Assembly (NCBI RefSeq): GCF_000375585.1
Contig: NZ_AQWP01000003.1
Coordinates: 172 to 64,171, forward strand
Length of the DNA: 64,000 bases
Reading direction: 5' to 3'
DNA from: Sinorhizobium meliloti 4H41
GTDB lineage: Bacteria > Pseudomonadota > Alphaproteobacteria > Rhizobiales > Rhizobiaceae
Below the pieces are notes generated by a model, which saw only the letters and a list, made by a program, of their open reading frames with translations, ran no database searches and was not told where the DNA came from. Within the stretch, counting starts at the first letter, position 1. Each line of letters begins with the position of its first letter. Shown here one piece after another: positions 34,692 to 42,312 of this stretch. The translations under genes and the position numbers were made by a program.

Positions 34692-35186
34692 TCATCTCGA
34701 AAGCTCTCGTTTACCGGACCTGTACAGGACCCATCCGGCAATCAGCATCAAGGCTCCCCAGAGCAGAAAGCCTGTGTCCCAGTAGAGCCACTGGTCCCGC
34801 GGCACCGTCTCGTTGACGTGGTGCAGGCCGAGGATCTGGTGGTTGACGGTGCCTTCGATCAGGTTGAAGGCACCAAACCCGATGAGGAAGGTACCGGCAA
34901 CAAGCTTTGCCGACCAAAGCAGGGGCGTCCGCCGCCCACGGCGCCACAGGACGATCAGGCCCAGCACGACGAAGACGTATGTGGCCACATGGAAGAGGCC
35001 GTCGAAGAACGTATTCAATCTCAGATTTTCGAGGCTGTCGGGGGGAAAGCCTGCGCTGCTCAGCATGTGATGCCACTGCAGCACCTGATGCAGAACGATG
35101 CCGTCGAAGAAGCCCCCGAGCCCCAGGCCCAGGAGTATCCCGGCCGCAGCGGGAAATTCTCCGTTTTCTTTTGCGGTGTCGTCCAA
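34692..35186 (-). CDS. DUF2243 family membrane protein
   Basis: About 164 residues with four hydrophobic segments. The signature GGFFDGIVLHQVLQWHHMLS sits in the first, and a second His-containing block is NLIEGTVNHQILGLHHVNE. These His motifs are typical of DUF2243 proteins, whose function is unknown; metal or haem binding in the membrane is possible. No ATG is available; TTG at 35186 follows GCGGAG and is used here (TTG at 35207 is an alternative). It converges with the aldolase gene and appears unrelated to the pathway operons on either side. Confidence 0.8.
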   Translation of the reverse strand: MDDTAKENGEFPAAAGILLGLGLGGFFDGIVLHQVLQWHHMLSSAGFPPDSLENLRLNTFFDGLFHVATYVFVVLGLIVLWRRGRRTPLLWSAKLVAGTFLIGFGAFNLIEGTVNHQILGLHHVNETVPRDQWLYWDTGFLLWGALMLIAGWVLYRSGKRELSR

Positions 35187-35497
35187 TATCTGTACTCCGC
35201 TCAGCAACCACTCACAGAATGCATTCTTTCGAAATATTTATTAATTGATCAGTTTGATGAAATGTACTTTTCATTCCGCCTAAGCTGTCTTAATATTCTC
35301 CACGTCAGTAGAAGCGGTCAGCCGCGTTAGTATCTCACGATACAACATCCGGTCGGGAATTGCTGGCATGCGATCGCGCAGACCGCAGCCCGACGGATCT
35401 TTCTGACCTCGCCTTCAGCAAAGTTGACGTCGAACTCCGGGGCGCTTCGCTCACGGACAATCCGTGAATTGGATTGACGGCAACTTTGGAGAGACTG
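35187..35497. promoter_or_regulatory. Divergent intergenic region upstream of the amidohydrolase operon
   Basis: A 311-bp gap, AT-rich at about 35215-35310, with no gene seen. It should hold the promoter for the decarboxylase/permease operon (plus) and the DUF2243 gene (minus). I found no copy here of the dyad seen upstream of the GntR gene at 46801. Confidence 0.4.
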
Positions 35498-36424
35498 ATG
35501 ATTATCGACATTAGCTGCTACCCGACCAAGATTGTGGATCTGGCCTGGCGGCACGATGGCGAGCCTTTTACAGGTGAGCGCCTCCTCAAGATGATGGACG
35601 GCCCTTATTATGTGAACGGGAAGCCGCGCCGCATCGACAAAGCTTTCATCCAGCCCCCGCAGGGCAACACCATTTACACCGACGGCTACGGCGATCTGAC
35701 CGGCAAGGCGGCGATCCGGGACTACATGTCCTACACCGTCGAGCTCGTTCAGAAATATCCGGACCGCTTCCTCGGCTGTTTCGTCTACAATCCGCGCTAC
35801 GGCACCCAGAACGGCGCCGAAGAAATCGAGCACCACGCCAAGGAATACGGCTTCAAGATGGTGCAGCTTCAGGCGAACATGCACGCCTACCGCCCCGACC
35901 GGGCGCTCGACTGGCTGCGACCCGCGATGCGGAAATGCGCCGATCTCGGCCTCATCGTAAAGGTGCATACCGGCGACGGCCCCTACAGCATCCCGACCGA
36001 ATTCTATCCGATCATTCGAGAGTTTCCGTCGGTCAATTTCGTCCTCGGGCACTTCGGCGTGCAAACGGGGGGCGTCTATGTTTTCGAGCCGTTCCAGATG
36101 GCGATGGATGCGCCGAACATCTACGTCGAATCCGGCTGGTGCCTGCAGTCGCGCATCGTCGAATTCGCCAAGGAGCTGCCGAAGCACAAGATCCTGTTCG
36201 GCACCGACACGCCCCCGAACGAGCCCGGAATGTGGCTGCGCCTTCTCGAGGTGCTGTGCCACGAGCCGCCCCAGGGGCTGAACCTCGACGAGGATACGCT
36301 CGAGGACTACCTCGGCAACAACATCGCCCGGATGATCGGTCTCGATCCGACACCGCCGCCGCGCAGCCTGGAGGAGGCACAGGCCCGCCTCAAGGGCACC
36401 CATGCCAGCCTTCAGCCGGCGTGA
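35498..36424 (+). CDS. ACMSD-type amidohydrolase paralogue lacking the HxH metal motif
   Basis: A 308-residue amidohydrolase-2 fold protein of the ACMSD/gamma-resorcylate decarboxylase type. It retains the later metal or active-site residues: His in IVKVHTGDGPY, His in FVLGHFGVQTGG and Asp in LFGTDTPPNEPG. The N-terminal HxH, which in the downstream paralogue reads DTHLHP, is here DISCYP (Ser6 and Tyr8). A normal mononuclear zinc site therefore cannot form. The rest is highly similar to the downstream copy. It may be a regulatory or structural subunit of a heteromer. The ATG at 35498 follows GGAGAG. First gene of an operon with a second amidohydrolase, UbiD, UbiX and a permease. Confidence 0.87.
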   Translation: MIIDISCYPTKIVDLAWRHDGEPFTGERLLKMMDGPYYVNGKPRRIDKAFIQPPQGNTIYTDGYGDLTGKAAIRDYMSYTVELVQKYPDRFLGCFVYNPRYGTQNGAEEIEHHAKEYGFKMVQLQANMHAYRPDRALDWLRPAMRKCADLGLIVKVHTGDGPYSIPTEFYPIIREFPSVNFVLGHFGVQTGGVYVFEPFQMAMDAPNIYVESGWCLQSRIVEFAKELPKHKILFGTDTPPNEPGMWLRLLEVLCHEPPQGLNLDEDTLEDYLGNNIARMIGLDPTPPPRSLEEAQARLKGTHASLQPA

Positions 36425-36463
36425 GCCTTCCGCACGCGCGTTTCATGAAATCGGAGAAATAGC

Positions 36464-37405
36464 ATGATCATCGATACCCACCTCCACCCGACCAATCTGG
36501 TCGACGAGGCATGGCGCCACACCGGCACGCCCTTCACCGGCGAGCGCATGCTGAAACTGATGGACGGACCCTATATGATCAACGGCAAGCCTCGCCGGAT
36601 CGACATGGGCTTCATTCAGCCGCCGCCCGGCAATACAGGCTATCGCGACGGCAACCGCATGGGCCGCGAAGGCATCCGCGATTACATGGCGTATATCGCC
36701 GAACTTTGCCAGAAATACCCGGACCGCTTCATCGGCAACTTCAACTACAATCCCCGCTGGGGTCCGGAAAACGGCGCGGCCGAGCTCGAATTCCATGTCA
36801 AGGAATACGGCTTCAAGATGCTGAAGCTGCACGCCAACATGCATGGTTACCGGCCCGACCGGGCCCTCGACTGGCTTCGCCCGGCGATGAAGAAGTGCGC
36901 GGAACTCGGAGTGGTCGTGCTCATCCACACCGGTGACGGGCCCTACACTATTCCGACGATGTTCTATCCGATCATTCGCGAGTTCCCGATGGTCAATTTC
37001 ATCATCGGGCATTTCGGGATCCAGACCGGGGGCAACTACTCGTTCGAGTCTTTCTGGATGGCGATGGACACACCCAACGTCTACTGCGAGTCCGGTTGGT
37101 GCTTCCAGTCCCGCATCGTCGAATTCGCGAAAGAGCTGCCGAAACACAAGATCGTCTTCGGTACGGACTCGCCGCCAAACGAACCCGGCATGTGGCTGCG
37201 CGAGCTCGAGGTTCTCTGCCACGAACCGCCCCACGGCCTCGGGCTTTCCGAGGACGATCTCGAGGGCTATCTCGGCAACAACATCGCCAAGCTCGTCGGC
37301 ATCGACCCGACGCCTCCGCCACGCAATCTCGAGGAAGCCCAGGCGCGCCTGACCGATACATATGCGGGTCTGAGGCGAGAGGAGCGCCAGCCTACTCCTG
37401 CCTGA
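36464..37405 (+). CDS. ACMSD-type amidohydrolase (probable decarboxylase or hydrolase)
   Basis: A 313-residue amidohydrolase-2 family protein with a complete metal set: DTHLHP (His6, His8), VLIHTGDGPY, FIIGHFGIQTGG and FGTDSPPNEPG. Relatives include ACMS decarboxylase, gamma-resorcylate decarboxylase, 5-carboxyvanillate decarboxylase and isoorotate decarboxylase, plus some hydrolases, so a carboxylated (hetero)aromatic or its ring-opened product is a likely substrate. It follows the HxH-less paralogue by 39 bp and is nearly the same length, suggesting a tandem duplication and perhaps a heteromeric enzyme. Confidence 0.88.
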   Translation: MIIDTHLHPTNLVDEAWRHTGTPFTGERMLKLMDGPYMINGKPRRIDMGFIQPPPGNTGYRDGNRMGREGIRDYMAYIAELCQKYPDRFIGNFNYNPRWGPENGAAELEFHVKEYGFKMLKLHANMHGYRPDRALDWLRPAMKKCAELGVVVLIHTGDGPYTIPTMFYPIIREFPMVNFIIGHFGIQTGGNYSFESFWMAMDTPNVYCESGWCFQSRIVEFAKELPKHKIVFGTDSPPNEPGMWLRELEVLCHEPPHGLGLSEDDLEGYLGNNIAKLVGIDPTPPPRNLEEAQARLTDTYAGLRREERQPTPA

Positions 37406-37430
37406 TCGGCCTCGGTCGATCCCCAGTCAG

Positions 37431-37475
37431 AGCGGGATTCGAGCGGAACATCGCTCGCATTTTCCTCATCCCGCT
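37431..37475. repeat. Rhizobial palindromic element, AGCGGGAT type
   Basis: A 45-bp dyad beginning AGCGGGATTCGAGCGG and ending TTCCTCATCCCGCT. A diverged copy of the same length lies at 55805-55849. It is inside the gap between the amidohydrolase and UbiD genes and could affect mRNA processing within the operon. Confidence 0.75.
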
Positions 37476-37480
37476 CCAGG

Positions 37481-37506
37481 GCAGCGGCTCCCTCCAAGGC
37501 CGCTGC
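37481..37506. repeat. Hairpin between amidohydrolase and UbiD genes
   Basis: Perfect 8-bp arms GCAGCGGC and GCCGCTGC with a 10-nt loop, directly after the palindromic element and 40 bp before the UbiD ATG. There is no T-run, so it is not a standard terminator. Confidence 0.6.
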
Positions 37507-37545
37507 CCGCTCATGTGAAGTAACGACACCGCGAAGGGCAGTATT

Positions 37546-38919
37546 ATGGAGTTCGGCAGCCAGGACGTCCGCTACTTTCTCCGGGAATACCGGAAGGCGT
37601 ATCCCGAAGACGTACTCACCATCGAAGACCGTATCACGGACGACCAGGACGCATCGGCGTTCATCTGGAAGCTCAACCAGCAAGGCCGGGCGCCGCTCCT
37701 GCATTTCCGCAACGTCGAGGGCGTCGGCGGCGAAGTGATTGCCAACACCTTCGGATCACGCGAGCGGATCGCCCGGATGTTCGGGACCTCCCAGGACCGG
37801 CTGCACGAAGCCTATCAGGCACGCTCGCGGCAAGCCCTGCCGCCGCGGCTGGTCGACAGCGGACCGGTCACCGAATGCGTGGAAGAGCACGACATCGATC
37901 TAGGCACGCTGCCGATGCTGAAGCACTTCGCGACGGACAGAGCGAAATACATCACCAGCGGCATAATTATCGCCGAGCACCCCGAAACCGGCGCCGGCAA
38001 TCTCAGCTATCACCGCGCCATGATCCATTCGAAGAACGAGCTGGCGACGAGCCTGCATTCGCGCGGACATCTGTGGCGGCTGCTCAACATGGCCAAGGAC
38101 CGCGGCGAGAACCTGAAGGTCGCCATGGTCATCGGCGCGCATCCTCTCTTCATGATCGCAGCCTCGGCGCGCCTGGCGTTCGGTGAGGACGAGCGCGACG
38201 TCGCCGGCGGCCTCATGGGCGAGCCGCTCGAGGTGGTACGGACGCCGAAATACGGCATCCGGGTTCCGGCCTATGCCGAAATCGTACTGGAAGGGGTGAT
38301 CGAGCCCGAAACGCAGGTTGCCGAAGGGCCCTTCGGAGAGTTCACGGGCTACTCGTCCGACCGATCGACGAACAATCTGTTTCGCGTCGAGACGTTGCTG
38401 CGCCGCAAGGACGCCATCCTTGTCAGCGTCGCCGGCGGCAACTCGTCCGAACATCTCAATCTCGGCCGTGTTCCGCGCGAGGCGGAGATGGTGGAAAAGC
38501 TGAAGCAGCGCTTCCCGAGCGTGACGGCAGTCCACTATCCGGCATCCGGCACGCATTTTCACGCCTATGTCGCCCTCAACCAGACGAGACCCGGCGAGGC
38601 CCGCCAGATCATGCTCGGACTGCTCGGCTGGGACGCTTATCTGAAGACCGTGATCGCCGTCGATGCCGACGTGGACATAACGCGGGATTCCGACGTGCTT
38701 TGGGCCATGTCTGCCCATTTCCAGCCGCACAAGGATGTCGTCATCATCGAAGGGCTGCCCGGCAACGCGCTCGACCCTTCGGCATCCGGTATCGGTACGA
38801 CGTCCCGCATGGGCCTCGACGCGACCCGCGGGCCTGATTTTCACGGCGTGCTCGCCAGGATCGACGAGGCTGCCTTCGACCGCGCTTCGGCGATTCTCGC
38901 GAAATTCGGCCGTCCTTAG
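37546..38919 (+). CDS. UbiD-family prenylated-FMN decarboxylase
   Basis: A 457-residue UbiD-family enzyme. The family core is visible in SGIIIAEHPETGAGNLSYHRAM, VAMVIGAHPLFMIAAS, EIVLEGVIEPETQVAEGPFGEFTGY and the C-terminal DPSASGIGTTSRMGLDATR. UbiD enzymes use prenylated FMN made by UbiX to (de)carboxylate aromatic, heteroaromatic or alpha,beta-unsaturated acids; known substrates include 4-hydroxybenzoate, furan-dicarboxylate, pyrrole-2-carboxylate and indole-3-carboxylate. The dedicated UbiX gene follows directly, and the operon also carries an NCS2 permease and amidohydrolases rather than ubiquinone genes, so a catabolic role is likely. Confidence 0.9.
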   Translation: MEFGSQDVRYFLREYRKAYPEDVLTIEDRITDDQDASAFIWKLNQQGRAPLLHFRNVEGVGGEVIANTFGSRERIARMFGTSQDRLHEAYQARSRQALPPRLVDSGPVTECVEEHDIDLGTLPMLKHFATDRAKYITSGIIIAEHPETGAGNLSYHRAMIHSKNELATSLHSRGHLWRLLNMAKDRGENLKVAMVIGAHPLFMIAASARLAFGEDERDVAGGLMGEPLEVVRTPKYGIRVPAYAEIVLEGVIEPETQVAEGPFGEFTGYSSDRSTNNLFRVETLLRRKDAILVSVAGGNSSEHLNLGRVPREAEMVEKLKQRFPSVTAVHYPASGTHFHAYVALNQTRPGEARQIMLGLLGWDAYLKTVIAVDADVDITRDSDVLWAMSAHFQPHKDVVIIEGLPGNALDPSASGIGTTSRMGLDATRGPDFHGVLARIDEAAFDRASAILAKFGRP

Positions 38920-38949
38920 AGAAAATGGCGACGCTTGGAGGTGAGAGCG

Positions 38950-39582
38950 ATGAAGGCGGACCGGGAACAGAGAAAGCGGATCATCGTCGGCATCAGCGGC
39001 GCCTCCGGCGTGATATACGGCATCCGCCTCCTGGAAATCCTGCGGGATCTGGACATCGAGACGCACCTCGTGATGAGCCGAGCCGCCCAGATCACGCTGG
39101 CGATGGAAACGGACTTCAAGGTCGCCGACGTCGAAGCCCTCGCCTGCTGCGTCCATTCCAACAAGGACATCGGCGCCTCGTGCTCCAGCGGTTCTTTCCG
39201 CACGCTCGGGATGATCGTTGCACCCTGCTCGATCAAGACCCTGTCGGAAATCGCGAGCGGCGTAACTTCCGGCTTACTGTCCCGGGCGGCGGATGTAACG
39301 CTGAAGGAACGCCGCCGGCTGGTTCTCATGCTGCGCGAAACGCCATTGCACATCGGCCATATTCGTTCGATGGCCCAGGCGACGGAGGCGGGGGCGATCA
39401 TCTGTCCCCCCGTCCCGGCCTTCTATGCCCGTCCGCAGACGCTGGACGAGATGGTCAATCATACCGTGGCACGCGTCCTTGATCTGTTCGATATCGATAC
39501 CGGGCTCGCACATCGCTGGAGCGGGCGGCGCGCTGCCGTCCCTTCCCGCCCACGTGAAGATATCGAGGTGAAGATGAGGTGA
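38950..39582 (+). CDS. UbiX-family flavin prenyltransferase
   Basis: A 210-residue flavoprotein: N-terminal IIVGISGASGVIYGIRLLEIL (phosphate-binding loop), APCSIKTLSEIASGVTSGLLSRAADV (flavin-binding Ser block), RRLVLMLRETPLHIGHIRSM and GAIICPPVPAFYARPQTLDEM. It transfers a dimethylallyl group to FMN, giving the cofactor for the UbiD enzyme encoded just upstream. ATG 38950 has GGAGGTGAG in front. The C terminus is extended by about 15 residues after the usual end. Confidence 0.92.
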   Translation: MKADREQRKRIIVGISGASGVIYGIRLLEILRDLDIETHLVMSRAAQITLAMETDFKVADVEALACCVHSNKDIGASCSSGSFRTLGMIVAPCSIKTLSEIASGVTSGLLSRAADVTLKERRRLVLMLRETPLHIGHIRSMAQATEAGAIICPPVPAFYARPQTLDEMVNHTVARVLDLFDIDTGLAHRWSGRRAAVPSRPREDIEVKMR

Positions 39583-39660
39583 GGAATACCGCCCGTTCGC
39601 CGGCCGGAGGAGGGTCGGGGTTCGGCGTCAGGCTCTTGGAAAAATAATGGGAGGAGCGAA

Positions 39661-41052
39661 ATGAATACGGACTCGAAGTGCGATGCTATCGAAGAAATGT
39701 TTCCCGCGCCGAAACTGGCGGCGCTCGGCCTGCAGCATGTCCTGGTGATGTATGCCGGTGCCATCGCGGTTCCCCTGATCATCGGCAGCGCGCTGAATCT
39801 GTCCAAGGATCAGATCGCCATGCTGATCAGCGCGGATCTTTTCTGCTGCGGCATCGTCACCCTCATCCAGTGTCTCGGCATCTGGAACGTCGGCGCGCGT
39901 CTGCCGATCATGATGGGCATCGGCTTTACCGCGGTTCCCCCGATCATCGCCACGGGCACGGATCCGGACCTCGGAATGCCCGGCGTTCTCGGTGCGGTCA
40001 TCGCATCCGGCGTGTTCACGCTTCTGGCCGCCCCCTATTTCAGCCGCTGGGTTCGCTTCTTCCCGGCGGTGGTCACCGGCACGGTGATGCTGGTCATCGG
40101 ACTGTCCCTGATGCGGGTCGGAGTAAACTGGGCGGCGGGTGGTCAACCCATGATAAAGGGTCCGGACGGGCTCATTCCCAATCCGGCCTACGGTCAGCCC
40201 TTCGCTCTTGCGGTCGCTGCCATCGTGCTGGTTTCCATTCTCCTGATGACCCGCTTTCTCAAGGGATTTCTCGCGAACCTGGCCGTCCTGTTCGGCATAG
40301 GGATCGGATTTGCCATCGCTGTGGCTTTCGGAAAGGTGGATTTCCAAGGGGTTGCCGATGCGAGCTGGATCACGGTCGTGACGCCGTTCGCCTTCGGCAT
40401 GCCGATATTCGACCTGTGGGCGACGGCTGCGCTCTGCACGGTCATGATCGTCATGATGATCGAAGCTACCGGCCAGATTCTGGCCGTCGGCGACATGGCT
40501 GGCCGCACGATCAGCGAAGTCGACCTGGCGCGCGGGCTGCGCACGGATGGTCTCGGCAACATTATCGGCGGGATATTCAACACCTTCACATATACCACAT
40601 ATGCCCAGAATGTGGGCCTGCTCCAGATCACCGGTGTGATGAGCCGCTGGGCGGTTGCAGCGGGCGGCGTGGTCCTGATCCTTCTCGGCTGCCTGCCGAA
40701 GATCGCATTCATCACCGCGTCGATACCGAGCTATGTCGTCGGGGGCGCCGCGATCGTGATGTTCGGCATGGTCTCGGCGACGGGCGTCAAGATTCTCGCC
40801 CGCGTCAACTTCGTGGACAACCGCCGCAACCTCTACATCGTCGCCGTCAGCGTCGGCCTCGCGATGATCCCGGTCGTCGCGGACAAGATCTTTGCCCAGC
40901 TGCCGGAGTTCATCGACCGGTTCTTCCACAGCGGCGTTCTCGTCGGAACCTTCTCGGCGGTGCTGCTCAACCTGCTCTTCAACGGCGTTCCTCCGCGCGA
41001 GGAGGTGCAGCCGGATTTGGTCGGTGAGGGGGCCATGCGGCATCCCGGCTAG
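39661..41052 (+). CDS. NCS2-family nucleobase/xanthine/uracil-type permease
   Basis: A 463-residue membrane transporter of the nucleobase-cation-symporter-2 family with about 14 hydrophobic segments. It begins with the typical PAPKLAALGLQHVLVMYAGAI and has the signature QNVGLLQITGVMSR. Members carry uracil, xanthine, uric acid or ascorbate with protons or sodium. As the last gene of the amidohydrolase-UbiD-UbiX operon it probably imports the pathway substrate, suggesting a purine-, pyrimidine- or other N-heterocycle-like compound. A strong terminator follows at 41080. Confidence 0.92.
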   Translation: MNTDSKCDAIEEMFPAPKLAALGLQHVLVMYAGAIAVPLIIGSALNLSKDQIAMLISADLFCCGIVTLIQCLGIWNVGARLPIMMGIGFTAVPPIIATGTDPDLGMPGVLGAVIASGVFTLLAAPYFSRWVRFFPAVVTGTVMLVIGLSLMRVGVNWAAGGQPMIKGPDGLIPNPAYGQPFALAVAAIVLVSILLMTRFLKGFLANLAVLFGIGIGFAIAVAFGKVDFQGVADASWITVVTPFAFGMPIFDLWATAALCTVMIVMMIEATGQILAVGDMAGRTISEVDLARGLRTDGLGNIIGGIFNTFTYTTYAQNVGLLQITGVMSRWAVAAGGVVLILLGCLPKIAFITASIPSYVVGGAAIVMFGMVSATGVKILARVNFVDNRRNLYIVAVSVGLAMIPVVADKIFAQLPEFIDRFFHSGVLVGTFSAVLLNLLFNGVPPREEVQPDLVGEGAMRHPG

Positions 41053-41079
41053 GCGCACCCGCAAGCGAATGCACGGCAT

Positions 41080-41120
41080 GCACTGCCCCCGGCCATGGCC
41101 GGGGGCAGTGCGGTTTTATG
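41080..41120 (+). terminator. Rho-independent terminator after the permease gene
   Basis: A perfect 32-bp palindrome (41080-41111, arms GCACTGCCCCCGGCC...), followed by GGTTTTATG. It is 28 bp after the permease stop and could also stop transcripts from the opposite strand. Confidence 0.8.
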
Positions 41121-41214
41121 CAATCAACGGCGGGTGAGGTTACCCCCTTCTGCCCTCGCCTTTTCCGGCCGGCTGCGGCAAGTGGGATCCGCTGTTCCCG
41201 CTCAAACATGACAA

Positions 41215-41244
41215 ATCCGCCGAAGCCTCCCGGCCTCGGCGGAT
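41215..41244 (-). terminator. Probable terminator hairpin of the hydroxylase/CobW operon
   Basis: Arms ATCCGCCGA (41215-41223) and TCGGCGGAT (41236-41244) flank a short GC-rich loop; read on the minus strand the hairpin is followed by TTTG. It begins 19 bp after the CobW-type gene stop. Confidence 0.55.
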
Positions 41245-41262
41245 TGGCGTCATTCCCCCGGA

Positions 41263-42312
41263 TCAATTATCCGTATTGCCCGCCGAGGCAAGGCAAAGCT
41301 CCAGTCCTTTTTCCAGCGCCGCCCGGTCGAGGTTGCGGCCGATGAAGACCAGCTTCGTGTAAGGCATGTCCTTCCCCCAGACATGGTCCGGACGGAAGTC
41401 CATCAGGTTGTGCACCGCCTGCAGCACGAAGAAACGAGGATCGCCGGCAATCGCTATGATGCCTTTGGTCCGGAAGATGTCGTCGCCTTCCTCCCGAAGC
41501 AGGCCCGAGAGATAGTCCGTCAGGCGGCGCTGGTCGAAAGGCCGGTCGAAGACGAAGGATTCCGAGCTGACCGTCGCGTCATGCAGATGGTGGTTATGGT
41601 GGTGATGATCGTGGTGGTGATGGTGATCGAGGTCGAGCAGCTTTGCGCGTTCGGCGACGTAGGACGGCGCGAAGCCGGAAATGCCGAGAATGCTCGACAG
41701 CTCCACCTTGCCGTAGCTCGAGCGTACGATTTCGGCCGTCTGGTTGAGCTTGCGCATGCCGCGCTCGAGCGGAGCGATCTCTCCTTCCGATACGAGGTCG
41801 ATCTTGTTGATGATGATGCGGTCGGCGGCGACGATCTGATCGACGGCCTGGTTGTCGCGTCCGTCCAGGACGGGATCGTCGATATGCTGCCCTATGTGCT
41901 TGGCATCGACCAGCGTCACGATGCCGTCCAGCGTTACGTGCTTGCCGATTTCATCATCGATGAAGAAAGCCGTCGCGACGGGGGTCGGATCGGCAAGTCC
42001 GCTGGTCTCGACCAGGATGTGGTCGAACTTGTCCTTTCGGGCAAGCAGCTTCTGCAGCACCTCTATCAAATCGTTGCGCACATCGACGAAGCAGCAGATG
42101 CAGCCGTTCTTCATCTGGTAGATCTCTTCCTCGGAGGCGAGCACGAGATCCGAGTCCACATCCACCTCGCCGAACTCGTTCTCGATCACCGCGATGCGGT
42201 GACCGTGCCGTTCCGTCAGTATGTGGTTCAAAAGCGTTGTCTTTCCGGCACCGAGGAAGCCGGTTAGGATGGTAACGGGAATTTTGCTGTCCTGAGGATG
42301 GTTGGTCTGCAT
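41263..42312 (-). CDS. CobW/COG0523-family GTPase with His-rich metal-binding loop
   Basis: A 349-residue G3E GTPase: Walker [14 protein letters not shown] (18-25 core), the metal site GCICC (CxCC at 71-74), [11 protein letters not shown] and NKIDLV. Between the GTPase and C-terminal CobW domains is a His-rich stretch at about residues 230-244 with 12 His. Family members are metallochaperones or metal insertases for zinc, cobalt or nitrile hydratase iron. Its start shares bases with the stop of the molybdenum subunit gene (TGATG), so it is expressed with the hydroxylase and probably serves a metalloenzyme of this pathway, for example the zinc-type amidohydrolase. Confidence 0.9.
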   Translation of the reverse strand: MQTNHPQDSKIPVTILTGFLGAGKTTLLNHILTERHGHRIAVIENEFGEVDVDSDLVLASEEEIYQMKNGCICCFVDVRNDLIEVLQKLLARKDKFDHILVETSGLADPTPVATAFFIDDEIGKHVTLDGIVTLVDAKHIGQHIDDPVLDGRDNQAVDQIVAADRIIINKIDLVSEGEIAPLERGMRKLNQTAEIVRSSYGKVELSSILGISGFAPSYVAERAKLLDLDHHHHHDHHHHNHHLHDATVSSESFVFDRPFDQRRLTDYLSGLLREEGDDIFRTKGIIAIAGDPRFFVLQAVHNLMDFRPDHVWGKDMPYTKLVFIGRNLDRAALEKGLELCLASAGNTDN

